A stretch of DNA of 52,343 nt, taken from assembly GCA_021157585.1 (NCBI GenBank), contig JAGGWH010000046.1, positions 1-52,343 of the forward strand, given 5' to 3'. The notes under the pieces were generated by a model. The model saw only the letters and a list, made by a program, of their open reading frames with translations, searched no databases and was not told the origin of the DNA. The position numbers and the translations under genes are program-made. Below, piece after piece: positions 44,413 through 52,343 of the stretch (position 1 is its first letter; every line of letters begins with the position of its first letter). The DNA comes from Bacteroidales bacterium (GTDB lineage Bacteria > Bacteroidota > Bacteroidia > Bacteroidales > UBA12170).

Positions 44413-44443
44413 CGAAACTAAAGACATTACCACAATAAGTCAA
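44413..44443 (-). promoter_or_regulatory. Promoter of the LiaF-LytS-LytTR operon
   Basis: On the minus strand TTG (44443-44441) and TAGTTTCG (44420-44413) are 20 nt apart. The second is a 7 of 8 match to TAnnTTTG and the spacing suits the Bacteroidota -33/-7 promoter. The direct repeat at 44451-44481 ends 7 bp upstream. Confidence 0.45.
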
Positions 44444-44450
44444 GAAGTTT

Positions 44451-44481
44451 TCGGCGAATGGCATTCATTTATCGGCGAATG
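44451..44481. promoter_or_regulatory. Perfect 10-bp direct repeat, candidate LytTR operator
   Basis: TCGGCGAATG occurs at 44451-44460 and again at 44472-44481 (CATTCGCCGA on the minus strand), start to start 21 bp, i.e. two helical turns. LytTR-domain regulators bind paired direct repeats of about 9-10 bp at 21-22 bp spacing, usually just upstream of the promoter. Here the repeat lies between mnmA and the LytTR operon, next to the operon promoter. Confidence 0.6.
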
Positions 44482-44493
44482 ACGAAAAACACT

Positions 44494-44501
44494 TATTTTT
44501 G
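44494..44501 (+). promoter_or_regulatory. -7 box (TATTTTTG) for mnmA
   Basis: TATTTTTG fully matches TAnnTTTG, 21 nt upstream of the mnmA ATG. Confidence 0.5.
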
Positions 44502-44522
44502 CAAAAAAATCAGATTGATTAA

Positions 44523-45596
44523 ATGAAAATAGCAGCATTAGTTTCGGGAGGTGTCGACAGCTCAGTTACAGTTCACCTGTTAAAAGAAATGGGTTACGAC
44601 CCTACAATCTTCTACATAAAAATAGGCTTGGAAGATGAGCCCGGATACGTTTGTCCAAAAGAAGAGGATATTGAAATCACCAGTTATATTGCCAAAAAAT
44701 ATGGCTGCAAAATGGAGATTGTCGATTTACAAAAGGAATATTACGACACCGTTATTAAATACACCCTGGATACCGTAAAAAAAGGACTTACACCCAATCC
44801 GGATATTATGTGTAATCTGCTTATTAAATTTGGTGCATTTAATGATAAATACGGTAAAGAATTTGATAGAATTTCTACCGGACATTATGCGGGAATAGAA
44901 GTAATTGATGGACAAAACTATTTGCATACGGCTGTTGACAGACATAAAGATCAAACCTACTTTTTAGGTCGGATTAGCAATGCTCAATTACAAAAAGCGA
45001 TGTTTCCATTACAAAATATCCCTAAACCCGAGGTAAGAAAAATCGCCTATAATATCAAACTACCATCAGCAGGAAGACCTGATAGTCAAGGAATTTGCTT
45101 TCTTGGGAAAATAAACTATAACGATTTTATCCGCCAATATGTTGGCGAAAATAAAGGCGATATTGTTGAATTAGAAACTGGGCGACGTTTAGGTGAGCAT
45201 CGTGGATTATGGTTTCACACTATTGGCCAACGAAGAGGATTGGGATTAAGCCAAGGTCCTTGGTTTGTGGTAAAAAAAGATATGGAAAAGAATATTCTTT
45301 ATGTTTCTAACGGTTACGATCCAATTGCTCAATACGAAGATAAAATTTGGTTAGCCGATTTTAAATTTATTAACGAGAAAGCCGATCGTGATTATTCTGT
45401 TTTTCAAGATGTAAAATTTAAAACACGCCACACCCCCGATTTTACAAAAGGAAAACTTATTCAGAAAGGCGATCAATACTTTATTCAATCAGATACTGCA
45501 ATTGCAGGCATAGCAGCAGGGCAATTTGGAGTAATTTATGACGAAGCGGAAGAAATTTGCTTAGGAGCAGGAATCATTAATAATTCGCTTCTTTAA
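44523..45596 (+). CDS. mnmA: tRNA-specific 2-thiouridylase
   Basis: A 357-residue ATP-dependent enzyme that inserts sulfur at U34 of Lys, Glu and Gln tRNAs. PP-loop SGGVDSS (8-14), catalytic Cys97 in NPDIMCNLLIKFGAF and Cys192 in SQGICFLGK match E. coli Cys102 and Cys199. Length is normal. The segment GLEDEPGYVCPKEEDIE near the N-terminus is a variant of the usual region. It is divergent from the LiaF-like operon. Confidence 0.96.
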   Translation: MKIAALVSGGVDSSVTVHLLKEMGYDPTIFYIKIGLEDEPGYVCPKEEDIEITSYIAKKYGCKMEIVDLQKEYYDTVIKYTLDTVKKGLTPNPDIMCNLLIKFGAFNDKYGKEFDRISTGHYAGIEVIDGQNYLHTAVDRHKDQTYFLGRISNAQLQKAMFPLQNIPKPEVRKIAYNIKLPSAGRPDSQGICFLGKINYNDFIRQYVGENKGDIVELETGRRLGEHRGLWFHTIGQRRGLGLSQGPWFVVKKDMEKNILYVSNGYDPIAQYEDKIWLADFKFINEKADRDYSVFQDVKFKTRHTPDFTKGKLIQKGDQYFIQSDTAIAGIAAGQFGVIYDEAEEICLGAGIINNSLL

Positions 45597-45675
45597 AAAC
45601 TTTATTTTCTATTAAATTTGGGATATAAGTTCTCTTTGTTGTATTTTGGTGCTGAAATTTAAAACTCGCATCAAA

Positions 45676-46884
45676 ATGAAACTTAATAAACTTTATTATT
45701 TCGTCTTATTTATTGGCTTAGGAATCTCTCTTTTTAGTTGTACAAAAGATGATACTGACACTCCCGATAATCCTCAAGCAGTTCAAAGAGGCGACCTGAT
45801 AAAATCTGTTAAGATGGATGACATCACCATAACAGAAATAAATCTGGGCTTAACCTTAACCGGAGCACATACAATCTTAAATCCTGAATATAAGGTTGAA
45901 ATGATTAAACTTTCCTATTCAACTATTGATAGTGAAGGAGAGCCTACAACAGCTAGTGGTGCTTTATTCATTCCGGTAACAGGCGGCACATTCCCTATGT
46001 TAAGCTACCAGCACGGCACCTTAGCTAAACGCACTAATGTTCCAACTTATATGGGTTCAAATTCCACAGAAGGAATGGTTGGAGCACTTGGCGCTTCTCT
46101 AGGATTTATCAGTTGCTTACCTGATTACTTAGGCTTAGGCGATTCTCAAGAAGTTCATCCTTATCTTCAATCCGAATTATCGGCGTCAGCAAGTATTGAC
46201 ATGCTAATTGCAGCTGAAAATTATTGTGATGAGAATGGAATCTCTTATTCAGGCGATTTATACATTTGTGGGTATTCTGAGGGCGGATATGTTACTATGG
46301 CAACTCAAAAGGAATTAGAAGCCGATTATAGCTCAAAGTTTAACCTTAAAGCATCGGCACCAATGGCAGGTCCTTATGATGTTGAAGCTACTGCTGATGG
46401 TATATTAACATTAGATACCTACAGCTCACCGGCATTAATTGGTTTTATATTATACTCTTATGCTGAATATTACGACAATTTAGATTTATCGGATATTTTT
46501 AATGCTCCTTATGCAGATCTAGTTTCTAGCCTATACGATGGAACCAATGACTTGAGAACTATTAATGCCAACCTAACAACAGATATGACAGCACTATTAA
46601 ATCAAACTTTTGTAAACGATTTTAAAACCAATGATAATCATGTTTTACGATTAGATTTTCGCGAAAATTCTTTGCTTGACTGGAACCCTAAAAATCCCAT
46701 CCGATTTTATCACAGCCTAGCTGATGAAATTGTTCCTTACGCTATCAGTGTAAATGCAGAGCAAATTTTGAGTGCAAATAGCAGTTCAACCGTTGAATTG
46801 ATAAGCATTCAAACTGGTTCTCACACAGATGCTGCCGTACCCATTATATTATCTGCTTTGGAGTGGTTTGATTCTTTAAAATAA
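45676..46884 (+). CDS. Lipoprotein alpha/beta hydrolase (secretory-lipase-like)
   Basis: A 402-residue exported hydrolase, signal peptide to LFSC (Cys22). Hydrolase motifs: SYQHGTLAKRTN (oxyanion region), nucleophile elbow GYSEGG (Ser201), an Asp in HSLADEIVPYA and His in GSHTDAA near the C-terminus. The overall layout resembles fungal-type secretory lipases and related bacterial esterases, anchored here in the envelope. Substrate unknown. Start is ATG 45676; an upstream TTG frame adds ten residues before the signal peptide and is not used. Confidence 0.85.
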   Translation: MKLNKLYYFVLFIGLGISLFSCTKDDTDTPDNPQAVQRGDLIKSVKMDDITITEINLGLTLTGAHTILNPEYKVEMIKLSYSTIDSEGEPTTASGALFIPVTGGTFPMLSYQHGTLAKRTNVPTYMGSNSTEGMVGALGASLGFISCLPDYLGLGDSQEVHPYLQSELSASASIDMLIAAENYCDENGISYSGDLYICGYSEGGYVTMATQKELEADYSSKFNLKASAPMAGPYDVEATADGILTLDTYSSPALIGFILYSYAEYYDNLDLSDIFNAPYADLVSSLYDGTNDLRTINANLTTDMTALLNQTFVNDFKTNDNHVLRLDFRENSLLDWNPKNPIRFYHSLADEIVPYAISVNAEQILSANSSSTVELISIQTGSHTDAAVPIILSALEWFDSLK

Positions 46885-46964
46885 GTAACAAACTTTTTAC
46901 ATTGAATTAAAACCTTGTTATTGAACTTTAAATAAAGAAAACATCGGCACAGAAAAAAGTCTCT

Positions 46965-47657
46965 TTAGCGATGTGCCGCAGCAATTGCTGCAACACTAAT
47001 TTTTAGATTAGGAATCTCAAGCAAGACACGAGCACAAGCTTCCATAGTAGAGCCTGTTGTAATTACATCATCAACAAGCAAAATATGTTTACCCGACAGT
47101 TCTTCAGAATTAACAAGACCAAAAATATCCTTAACATTTTCCCAACGTTCAATCTTCGTTTTACGTGTTTGCGTTTCAGAAGCCGTTTTTCTATACAAGC
47201 TTTTAGAATCTACAGGAATATTCATTGTTTGAGCTAATCCAAGAGCAAACATCTCACTTTGATTATAGCCTCTTTTCTGTTGCTTTTTAGGATGAAGAGG
47301 GACTGGGATTATCAGATCCACATCATCAAAAGGCGAGGCATTTTTTAGCTGTGTACCGTATCGTTTACCCAAATATATTCCAATCTCCCGCACATTTTTA
47401 TATTTAAATTTATGCAATAGCGTTTGCACACGATTTCCGTGATGGAAATAAAACATGGCCGTCACTCCTTGTATTGAAACCTTTCCCCAAAAAACAGCGT
47501 GCAAAGGATTACTTTCGTCTTTATGCCAATGCGTATAGGGCAACCTACCCAGACAATACGTACAAATAATCTCTTCATTTTTATAAAGACTATTGCCACA
47601 AATCTCGCAGGACCGAGGGAATAATAAAGACAGAAAATCATCAATAAAAGAAGCCAT
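46965..47657 (-). CDS. comF: ComF-family phosphoribosyltransferase-like protein
   Basis: A 230-residue protein with an N-terminal Cys4 zinc-binding motif (Cys17, Cys20, Cys32, Cys35), the ComF pattern IPVPLHPKKQQKRGYNQSE and a PRPP-binding loop LLVDDVITTGSTMEA. ComF is needed for DNA uptake in competent bacteria; in others the family is widespread with unclear function. No other competence gene is in the window. The gene is divergent from the peptide ABC ATPase at 47698, 40 bp apart. Confidence 0.93.
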   Translation of the reverse strand: MASFIDDFLSLLFPRSCEICGNSLYKNEEIICTYCLGRLPYTHWHKDESNPLHAVFWGKVSIQGVTAMFYFHHGNRVQTLLHKFKYKNVREIGIYLGKRYGTQLKNASPFDDVDLIIPVPLHPKKQQKRGYNQSEMFALGLAQTMNIPVDSKSLYRKTASETQTRKTKIERWENVKDIFGLVNSEELSGKHILLVDDVITTGSTMEACARVLLEIPNLKISVAAIAAAHR

Positions 47658-47697
47658 AAGCTTGTTTTAGCTTGCAAAAATTTGATTAGATTGCAGC

Positions 47698-49425
47698 ATG
47701 ATTCCGCTTTTAGAAATAAACGAACTCACCATTAGTTTCCAAGGAAACGAGCAGAGCAATAAAGCTATTGATAATATTAGCTTAAAAATTTATCGCGGAG
47801 AAACACTTGGTATTGTAGGCGAATCCGGTTCCGGGAAATCGCTTACTTCTCTAGCGATTATGCAATTATTATCAAAACAAGCTCAACTGAATGCTGGTGA
47901 AATTATACTGCATCTCAAAGATACGGAAAAAATAAACTTGACTCAACTGAGCGAAAAGGAATTACGAAGATTACGCGGAAATCATATTGCGATGATTTTC
48001 CAAGAACCTATGACTTCCTTAAATCCTGTAATGACTTGCGGAAAGCAAGTGAGTGAAATATTATTATTGCATAAAGATTTATCGAAAAAAGAGGCCAAAG
48101 AAAAAACACTACAACTTTTTGAGGAAGTGAAACTGCCGAGAACTCAATCGGTGTACAAAGCCTATCCTCACGAATTATCTGGAGGTCAAAAACAGCGTAT
48201 AATGATTGCAATGGCTATGGCTTGCGAACCCGCTCTTTTAATTGCTGATGAACCCACAACAGCTTTAGATGTGAGTGTACAGCAATCTATTCTGAATTTG
48301 ATTCAGCAATTGAAAGAAAAATACAATACTACTACTATTTTCATTTCTCACGACTTGAATTTAGTTTCTAATATTGCAGATCAAATAGCCGTAATTCATC
48401 AGGGAAAGATTGTTGAAAAAGGCTCTACAAAAGAGATTTTCTCTAATCCAAAACACCCTTATACCAAAGGATTATTGGGTTGCCGACCTCCACGAAACAA
48501 GCGATTAAAACGACTTCCTTTGATGGAAGATTTTTTGAACGAAAAAGCAAAGGATCGATTGTCCTATTTATTGGGCGAAGAAAATGTAATCTCATCAGAA
48601 GAACGAGAAAAAAGGCAAATCGATTTATACAATCAAGAACCTCTTTTAGAGGTAAAGAATTTAACGTTAAGCTATCCGCTAAAAAAATCCATTTTTGGTA
48701 AAGTTCTAACCGAAGTTAAAGCTGTTGATCAAGTAGGTTTTTATCTTTTTCGAGGAGAAACTTTAGGCTTAGTCGGAGAATCGGGCTGTGGAAAAACCAG
48801 TTTAAGTCGGAGTTTATTATTGCTGAATAAACCAACTGCTGGAAATATCCTATTTGAAGGAAAAGAAATATTAACGTTTACAGCGAAAGAGATTAAAACC
48901 TTTCGAAAAAAAGTCCAGATTATCTTTCAAGACCCCTATGGATCTCTTAATCCAAGAATAACAGCTGGGGCTGCAATTATGGAACCGATGGTTGCACATA
49001 ATTTGCATAAAAAGCCAGACAGAAAACAAAAGACGATTGAATTATTAGAGAAAGTTGGGCTTGGTGCTGATAGTTTTAATCGTTATCCCCACGAATTTTC
49101 GGGAGGACAACGCCAAAGAATTTCAATCGCGAGAGCTTTAGCTGTAGAACCCGAGTTCATCATCTGTGATGAAAGTGTTTCGGCTCTTGACGTTTCCGTT
49201 CAAGCACAAATTCTCAATCTTTTAAACCAATTAAAAGAAGAATTGAAACTTACTTATCTTTTTATTTCGCACGATTTATCGGTAGTACGTTATATGTCGG
49301 ATCGGATTATGGTAATGGAGGAAGGAAAGATAATTGAAACCAAAGAAGCCGACGAACTATTTACCAAACCCGGACAGCCTTACACCCAAAAACTCCTTGC
49401 CGCTATTCCAAAACAAAAGGCATAA
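47698..49425 (+). CDS. Fused dipeptide/oligopeptide ABC transporter ATPase (DppD-DppF type)
   Basis: A 575-residue protein with two complete ABC ATPase domains, as in YejF/GsiA. Domain 1: Walker A GESGSGKS, Q loop FQEPMTSLNPVMT, signature LSGGQKQRIMIA, Walker B LLIADEPTTALD, and the oligopeptide C-terminal segment (NPKHPYTKGLL). Domain 2: GESGCGKT, FQDPYGSLNPRIT, FSGGQRQRISIARAL, FIICDESVSALDVS and a second QPYTQKLL. It powers peptide or nickel-type uptake through the inner membrane. Permease and binding-protein genes are not adjacent, which is unusual for the family but common for YejF-like genes in Bacteroidota. Confidence 0.93.
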   Translation: MIPLLEINELTISFQGNEQSNKAIDNISLKIYRGETLGIVGESGSGKSLTSLAIMQLLSKQAQLNAGEIILHLKDTEKINLTQLSEKELRRLRGNHIAMIFQEPMTSLNPVMTCGKQVSEILLLHKDLSKKEAKEKTLQLFEEVKLPRTQSVYKAYPHELSGGQKQRIMIAMAMACEPALLIADEPTTALDVSVQQSILNLIQQLKEKYNTTTIFISHDLNLVSNIADQIAVIHQGKIVEKGSTKEIFSNPKHPYTKGLLGCRPPRNKRLKRLPLMEDFLNEKAKDRLSYLLGEENVISSEEREKRQIDLYNQEPLLEVKNLTLSYPLKKSIFGKVLTEVKAVDQVGFYLFRGETLGLVGESGCGKTSLSRSLLLLNKPTAGNILFEGKEILTFTAKEIKTFRKKVQIIFQDPYGSLNPRITAGAAIMEPMVAHNLHKKPDRKQKTIELLEKVGLGADSFNRYPHEFSGGQRQRISIARALAVEPEFIICDESVSALDVSVQAQILNLLNQLKEELKLTYLFISHDLSVVRYMSDRIMVMEEGKIIETKEADELFTKPGQPYTQKLLAAIPKQKA

Positions 49426-49454
49426 AAAAACCGGAAAACTTTCGTTCTCCGGTT
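49424..49454. terminator. Terminator between the ABC ATPase and Spy-like genes
   Basis: AACCGGA (49429-49435) pairs with TCCGGTT (49448-49454). On the minus strand the stem runs into seven T, so it ends the transcript of the Spy-like gene. The same stem lies right after the ABC ATPase stop but lacks a T-run in the plus direction. Confidence 0.7.
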
Positions 49455-49490
49455 ATAATGACTATCAATTATGAGATTTTTTAATTTTTT

Positions 49491-50072
49491 CTAGCGGAAT
49501 AAACCTATTCCTAATCCAGCTCCGCCACCAAAGTTACCACGATTTCCTCGATTACCACAGTTGCCCATATTTCCTCTATTCATTCTGCCTTGACCTGCAC
49601 CAAAATTTCCATTTCTTCTGTTGCCTTGACGAGCATCAAAAATTACTTTTTGATCATCAGTTAATAAAGCACGAACAGCTAAACGGTGCTCTGCAGCATT
49701 TTTTCTGATTTGAGCCTGAGTAGCAGACATATCATCAATTAAATTAGAAATGTCTTTTAAATTTTGATTATTACCCGTTCTTAAAGCTTGCATTTGAGCA
49801 CGCATTACGGCTAAATCGTTACGCAATGGAAGGTTCTTCTCTACTAAAGCCGTACGCAAATCGTTAATTTGAACTTGCTGATCTTCGCTTAATTGCATAT
49901 AAGCACAGTTGCCTGCAAATTGTCTATTTTGATTATATCCTTGTCCTTGATTAAAACCTTGTCCTTGGTTATATCCTTGACCTCTTTGGCCACGCTGTGC
50001 ACTTGCACTTAAACTCATTCCTACTAATAAAACGATTGCTAAAATGCTTGTTGTAATTTTGTTTGTTTTCAT
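49491..50072 (-). CDS. Periplasmic Spy/CpxP-like protein with Gly/Asn-rich ends
   Basis: A 193-residue exported protein. Signal peptide (TTSILAIVLLVGMSLSASAQ), then a Gln/Gly/Asn repeat region (GQGYNQGQGFNQGQGYNQ), a helical core (about 58-150) with LSEDQQVQINDLRTALVEKN and a LTDDQKVIFDAR close, i.e. the LTxxQ motifs of the Spy/CpxP family, and a Gly/Asn/Arg-rich tail (GNMGNCGNRGNRGNFGGG). Spy-like proteins bind unfolded proteins or metals in the periplasm. The frame is open for another 27 codons upstream, but the signal peptide fixes ATG 50072. Confidence 0.8.
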   Translation of the reverse strand: MKTNKITTSILAIVLLVGMSLSASAQRGQRGQGYNQGQGFNQGQGYNQNRQFAGNCAYMQLSEDQQVQINDLRTALVEKNLPLRNDLAVMRAQMQALRTGNNQNLKDISNLIDDMSATQAQIRKNAAEHRLAVRALLTDDQKVIFDARQGNRRNGNFGAGQGRMNRGNMGNCGNRGNRGNFGGGAGLGIGLFR

Positions 50073-50251
50073 GATATTATATTTTTTTGTTGTTTTGTTA
50101 TTTTCTGATTCTTTGACTAAACTGAAAATAAAAGGTTTAAAAGATGAATGCATTTTTTTGAATTAAAAAAATTACACCTGCGTAACTCGGTGAATATCTA
50201 TCAATTATATTTTAAATATTTTTTAAGGAAAAACTAAGCAGAAAAGAAACT

Positions 50252-52343
50252 CTAGCGTTCAATTGAATTCAAAGAGGTGAAATCAAGATTATGAAGCAAT
50301 TTTTCCTCAGGGTAAAATTGTAAACAAACAGTATCTTTTGGCAAAAGGTCAAAATAGTTTTTGGAGAAATGCACTGGTCTTTCAGTTTTGAGAAAAACGT
50401 TTTTAATAAGTATACTCGATTTAGACCAAAGCTGTATTTGATTGCCCTCGATTAGATATTCTATTTCTGAATTTTCAGGAAGTACTAATTCTTTTGGGCG
50501 AGTAAAATAATATTTATTCTCAGTAAGCAGTGTAGAATTATTATACAAACGAGCAGATAATACCATCTTATTCTTATCAAGCACTCCCTTTAATTGGTTT
50601 AGTGAAATTCCAAACACTTTTTCAGAACTGTTCGCTTGGATTTTCAAATTGAGCTTTTCGGAATACAATATCTTTCCGTAAAAATCCATCAGTCTTAATT
50701 CCAATTCAGCGTCAACCATATTTAAACTATCCGAAACCACAAAAACAGTCAAGACATTGCTTTGCTCTTCAAAAGAGATCAAAAAAGTTTTGAAATCGTG
50801 TTGCGCTTCATAATGCATAGCTTTCCAATGGCCAAAATAATCAAGGCTCGACCAAGAAATTCCTGGCCAGCAATCGTTTAATTGCCAATAGAGCGTTCCC
50901 ATACAATAAGGTTTTGCCCGGCGTTGTGCTTCCAATGCTTTTCCTACTCCGTAAGCTTGCAAGAGCTGACTAACATAAACAAAATCTTCAAAATTTTGCG
51001 GGACAGGGAAGTCTCGCTCCATATATTCTACTATTGTTTTGTTACCAATACTACTTTTTTGATGTGCTTTCATTGCTTCTGACTCCAAATTCATCTGACT
51101 TGAATCGGCAAAAGTTAGAAGTGTACTCATTTGCGGCAAGGATTGAAATCCAAACTCGCTAGAAAAACGGGGAATTTTTTCTTCATAAACTTCAAAAGGT
51201 TCTTTTCCCCACCATATTCCCCAATAATGAGAATCGCCTTCGGTCATACTTTCAGGATGTCCCCAACCAATTTTTGGTGAAGATTCCCAATAGGTTATTT
51301 CCGGATTTAATTCACTGATTAAATCGGGCAATAACTTATTAAATAAAGTTTGATAATCGGTCCGAATTTTAAGCGAATCCGCTTTTGAATAATTAAACTT
51401 TTTCTGATAACCCCAATTGTGCCAAAGCTCATTTATTTCATTATTTCCACACCATAATGCCAAGCTCGGATGATCGCGTAATCTTTTGATATTATCTTTT
51501 GCTTCTTCTTTTACATTCTTCAGAAAGGCGGAATCCCCTGGGTACAGAGAACAGGCAAACATAAAATCCTGCCAAAGCATTATTCCATTTTCATCACATA
51601 AATCGTAGAAAATATCGTTTTCATAAATACCTCCACCCCAAACGCGAAGCATATTCATATTGGCTTCTTTTGCACTTTTAATAATTTGCTCATAGCGAGA
51701 AGAATCCACGTTTGGTAGAAAATTATCTTGAGGAATGTAATTGGCTCCTTTAGCGTAAACAGGAACATCATTCACCTTAAAATAAAAGCTTTCGCCGATA
51801 GAATCTGTTTTTGTTACCAGCTCAATCGTTCTAAACCCTAGCTTTTTATTTTCCTCAAATTTGAAGTTTTCAGCATTTAGCTGAATACTAAAATCATAAA
51901 GCGTAGGATTGCCATAACCATTAGGGCACCATCGCTTTGGATTTTCGATACGAAAAGTATCTGCAAGCAGATTCATACCTTTTCTCAGCTTAAACTTCCG
52001 ATTGATCTTCTCTTCTTTTCCAAGATTTATCAGACAATTCAATTCTGTTTCCGTTTCTGAAAAAACCTGAGCATTCCAAGCAATAATTGCTTCTGCATCG
52101 GATAAATGTATTTGGTGTAAACGATTTTCCGTTACTTTGAATTCAGTCCAAAAGTTTAAAGAAATAGGACGCCAAATCCCCATAGTCACATAGCGCGGCC
52201 CCCAATCCCAGCCGTATTGATAAGGTGCTTTTCTTGTAAATACACTGGTTTGTTTATCGTTTCTATCGTTATCAGCCGGAAGGCGATACGGGAGGGAATC
52301 GTATAATGGAATTGCTTTTTGAATGGGACTTTCAAATACTATT
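50252..52343 (-). CDS. Beta-mannosidase, glycoside hydrolase family 2 (5' end beyond window)
   Basis: At least 696 residues; the gene continues past the right edge. The frame reads through 52189 without a stop and encodes FTRKAPYQYGWDWGPRYVTM, then GIWRPI, a hallmark of GH2 beta-mannosidases, so an apparent GTG start at 52189 is false. The TIM-barrel catalytic part carries the acid/base Glu in WCGNNEINELW and the nucleophile Glu in SSEFGFQSLPQM. C-terminal beta-sandwich domains follow. The enzyme removes terminal beta-mannose in mannan or N-glycan breakdown. The N-terminus and any signal peptide are not visible. Confidence 0.93.
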   Translation of the reverse strand, partial: IVFESPIQKAIPLYDSLPYRLPADNDRNDKQTSVFTRKAPYQYGWDWGPRYVTMGIWRPISLNFWTEFKVTENRLHQIHLSDAEAIIAWNAQVFSETETELNCLINLGKEEKINRKFKLRKGMNLLADTFRIENPKRWCPNGYGNPTLYDFSIQLNAENFKFEENKKLGFRTIELVTKTDSIGESFYFKVNDVPVYAKGANYIPQDNFLPNVDSSRYEQIIKSAKEANMNMLRVWGGGIYENDIFYDLCDENGIMLWQDFMFACSLYPGDSAFLKNVKEEAKDNIKRLRDHPSLALWCGNNEINELWHNWGYQKKFNYSKADSLKIRTDYQTLFNKLLPDLISELNPEITYWESSPKIGWGHPESMTEGDSHYWGIWWGKEPFEVYEEKIPRFSSEFGFQSLPQMSTLLTFADSSQMNLESEAMKAHQKSSIGNKTIVEYMERDFPVPQNFEDFVYVSQLLQAYGVGKALEAQRRAKPYCMGTLYWQLNDCWPGISWSSLDYFGHWKAMHYEAQHDFKTFLISFEEQSNVLTVFVVSDSLNMVDAELELRLMDFYGKILYSEKLNLKIQANSSEKVFGISLNQLKGVLDKNKMVLSARLYNNSTLLTENKYYFTRPKELVLPENSEIEYLIEGNQIQLWSKSSILIKNVFLKTERPVHFSKNYFDLLPKDTVCLQFYPEEKLLHNLDFTSLNSIER

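Noticed and set aside
46945-46978. CGGCACA/TGTGCCG inverted repeat after comF
   Set aside because: The loop is 20 nt and there is no good T-run after it, and one arm lies in the comF coding end; not convincing as a terminator.
52187-52189. GTG as start of the beta-mannosidase
   Set aside because: The frame continues upstream to the window edge with strong family motifs, so the gene is merely cut by the window.

Overview
The window is chromosomal DNA from a Bacteroidota bacterium, probably an environmental Bacteroidales-like lineage. The evidence is AT-rich DNA and a gene set typical of the phylum. Upstream of many genes there is a TAnnTTTG element, the -7 box of the Bacteroidota housekeeping sigma factor. 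One protein ends in a type IX secretion sorting domain, ProRS is of the short eukaryote-like type, and there are lipoproteins and FadL-like barrels of the kind common in the phylum. A PPi-type phosphofructokinase, a flavo-diiron protein and a hemerythrin protein fit an anaerobic or micro-aerobic life. I saw no tRNA, rRNA, CRISPR array, transposase or phage gene. Apart from a few repeat scars the region looks like ordinary core genome.

Layout. 1-313: three copies of an extragenic hairpin repeat beyond the 3' end of proS. 314-6009: proS, a Tyr-rich then Ser/Arg-rich lipoprotein, a FadL-like barrel and a carboxypeptidase-regulatory-like protein. 6012-12237 (minus): radA with a TPR protein; panD, a flippase-like protein and rfaE2; and a CxxS thioredoxin with panC. 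12334-14424 (minus): three successive lipoproteins, one beta-propeller-like (DUF4221-like) and one with a CxxC motif. 14655-17776 (plus): a hemerythrin sensor paired with a LuxR-type regulator, tatC and an outer-membrane barrel. 17773-23000 (minus): a hydrolase, pdxJ and two tandem ClC/CBS paralogues. 23148-26392: xth, a repeat pair, the decayed 3' end of a second xth copy, a small unknown protein and a DEAD-box helicase. 26672-32370 (plus): PPi-PFK, an MMPL exporter, rfbA and a prenyl synthase. 32367-41255 (minus): an ABC-F ATPase, a flavo-diiron protein, parC and a large T9SS cargo. 41756-44381 (minus): a LiaF-like protein with LytS-type kinase and LytTR regulator. 44523-52343: mnmA, a lipoprotein hydrolase, comF, a fused peptide ABC ATPase, a Spy-like protein and a beta-mannosidase cut by the window end.

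The observations I rate highest are: a perfect 10-bp direct repeat at 21-bp spacing just upstream of the LiaF/LytS/LytTR operon promoter, which looks like a LytTR operator; a hemerythrin plus LuxR pair whose receiver domain lacks the phosphorylation pocket; the frameshifted remnant of a second xth gene; a terminator-like hairpin directly before the ABC-F start codon; a beta-clamp-like hexapeptide at the very C-terminus of ParC; and two tandem ClC proteins with channel-type substitutions. No single locus is an unmistakable new system.
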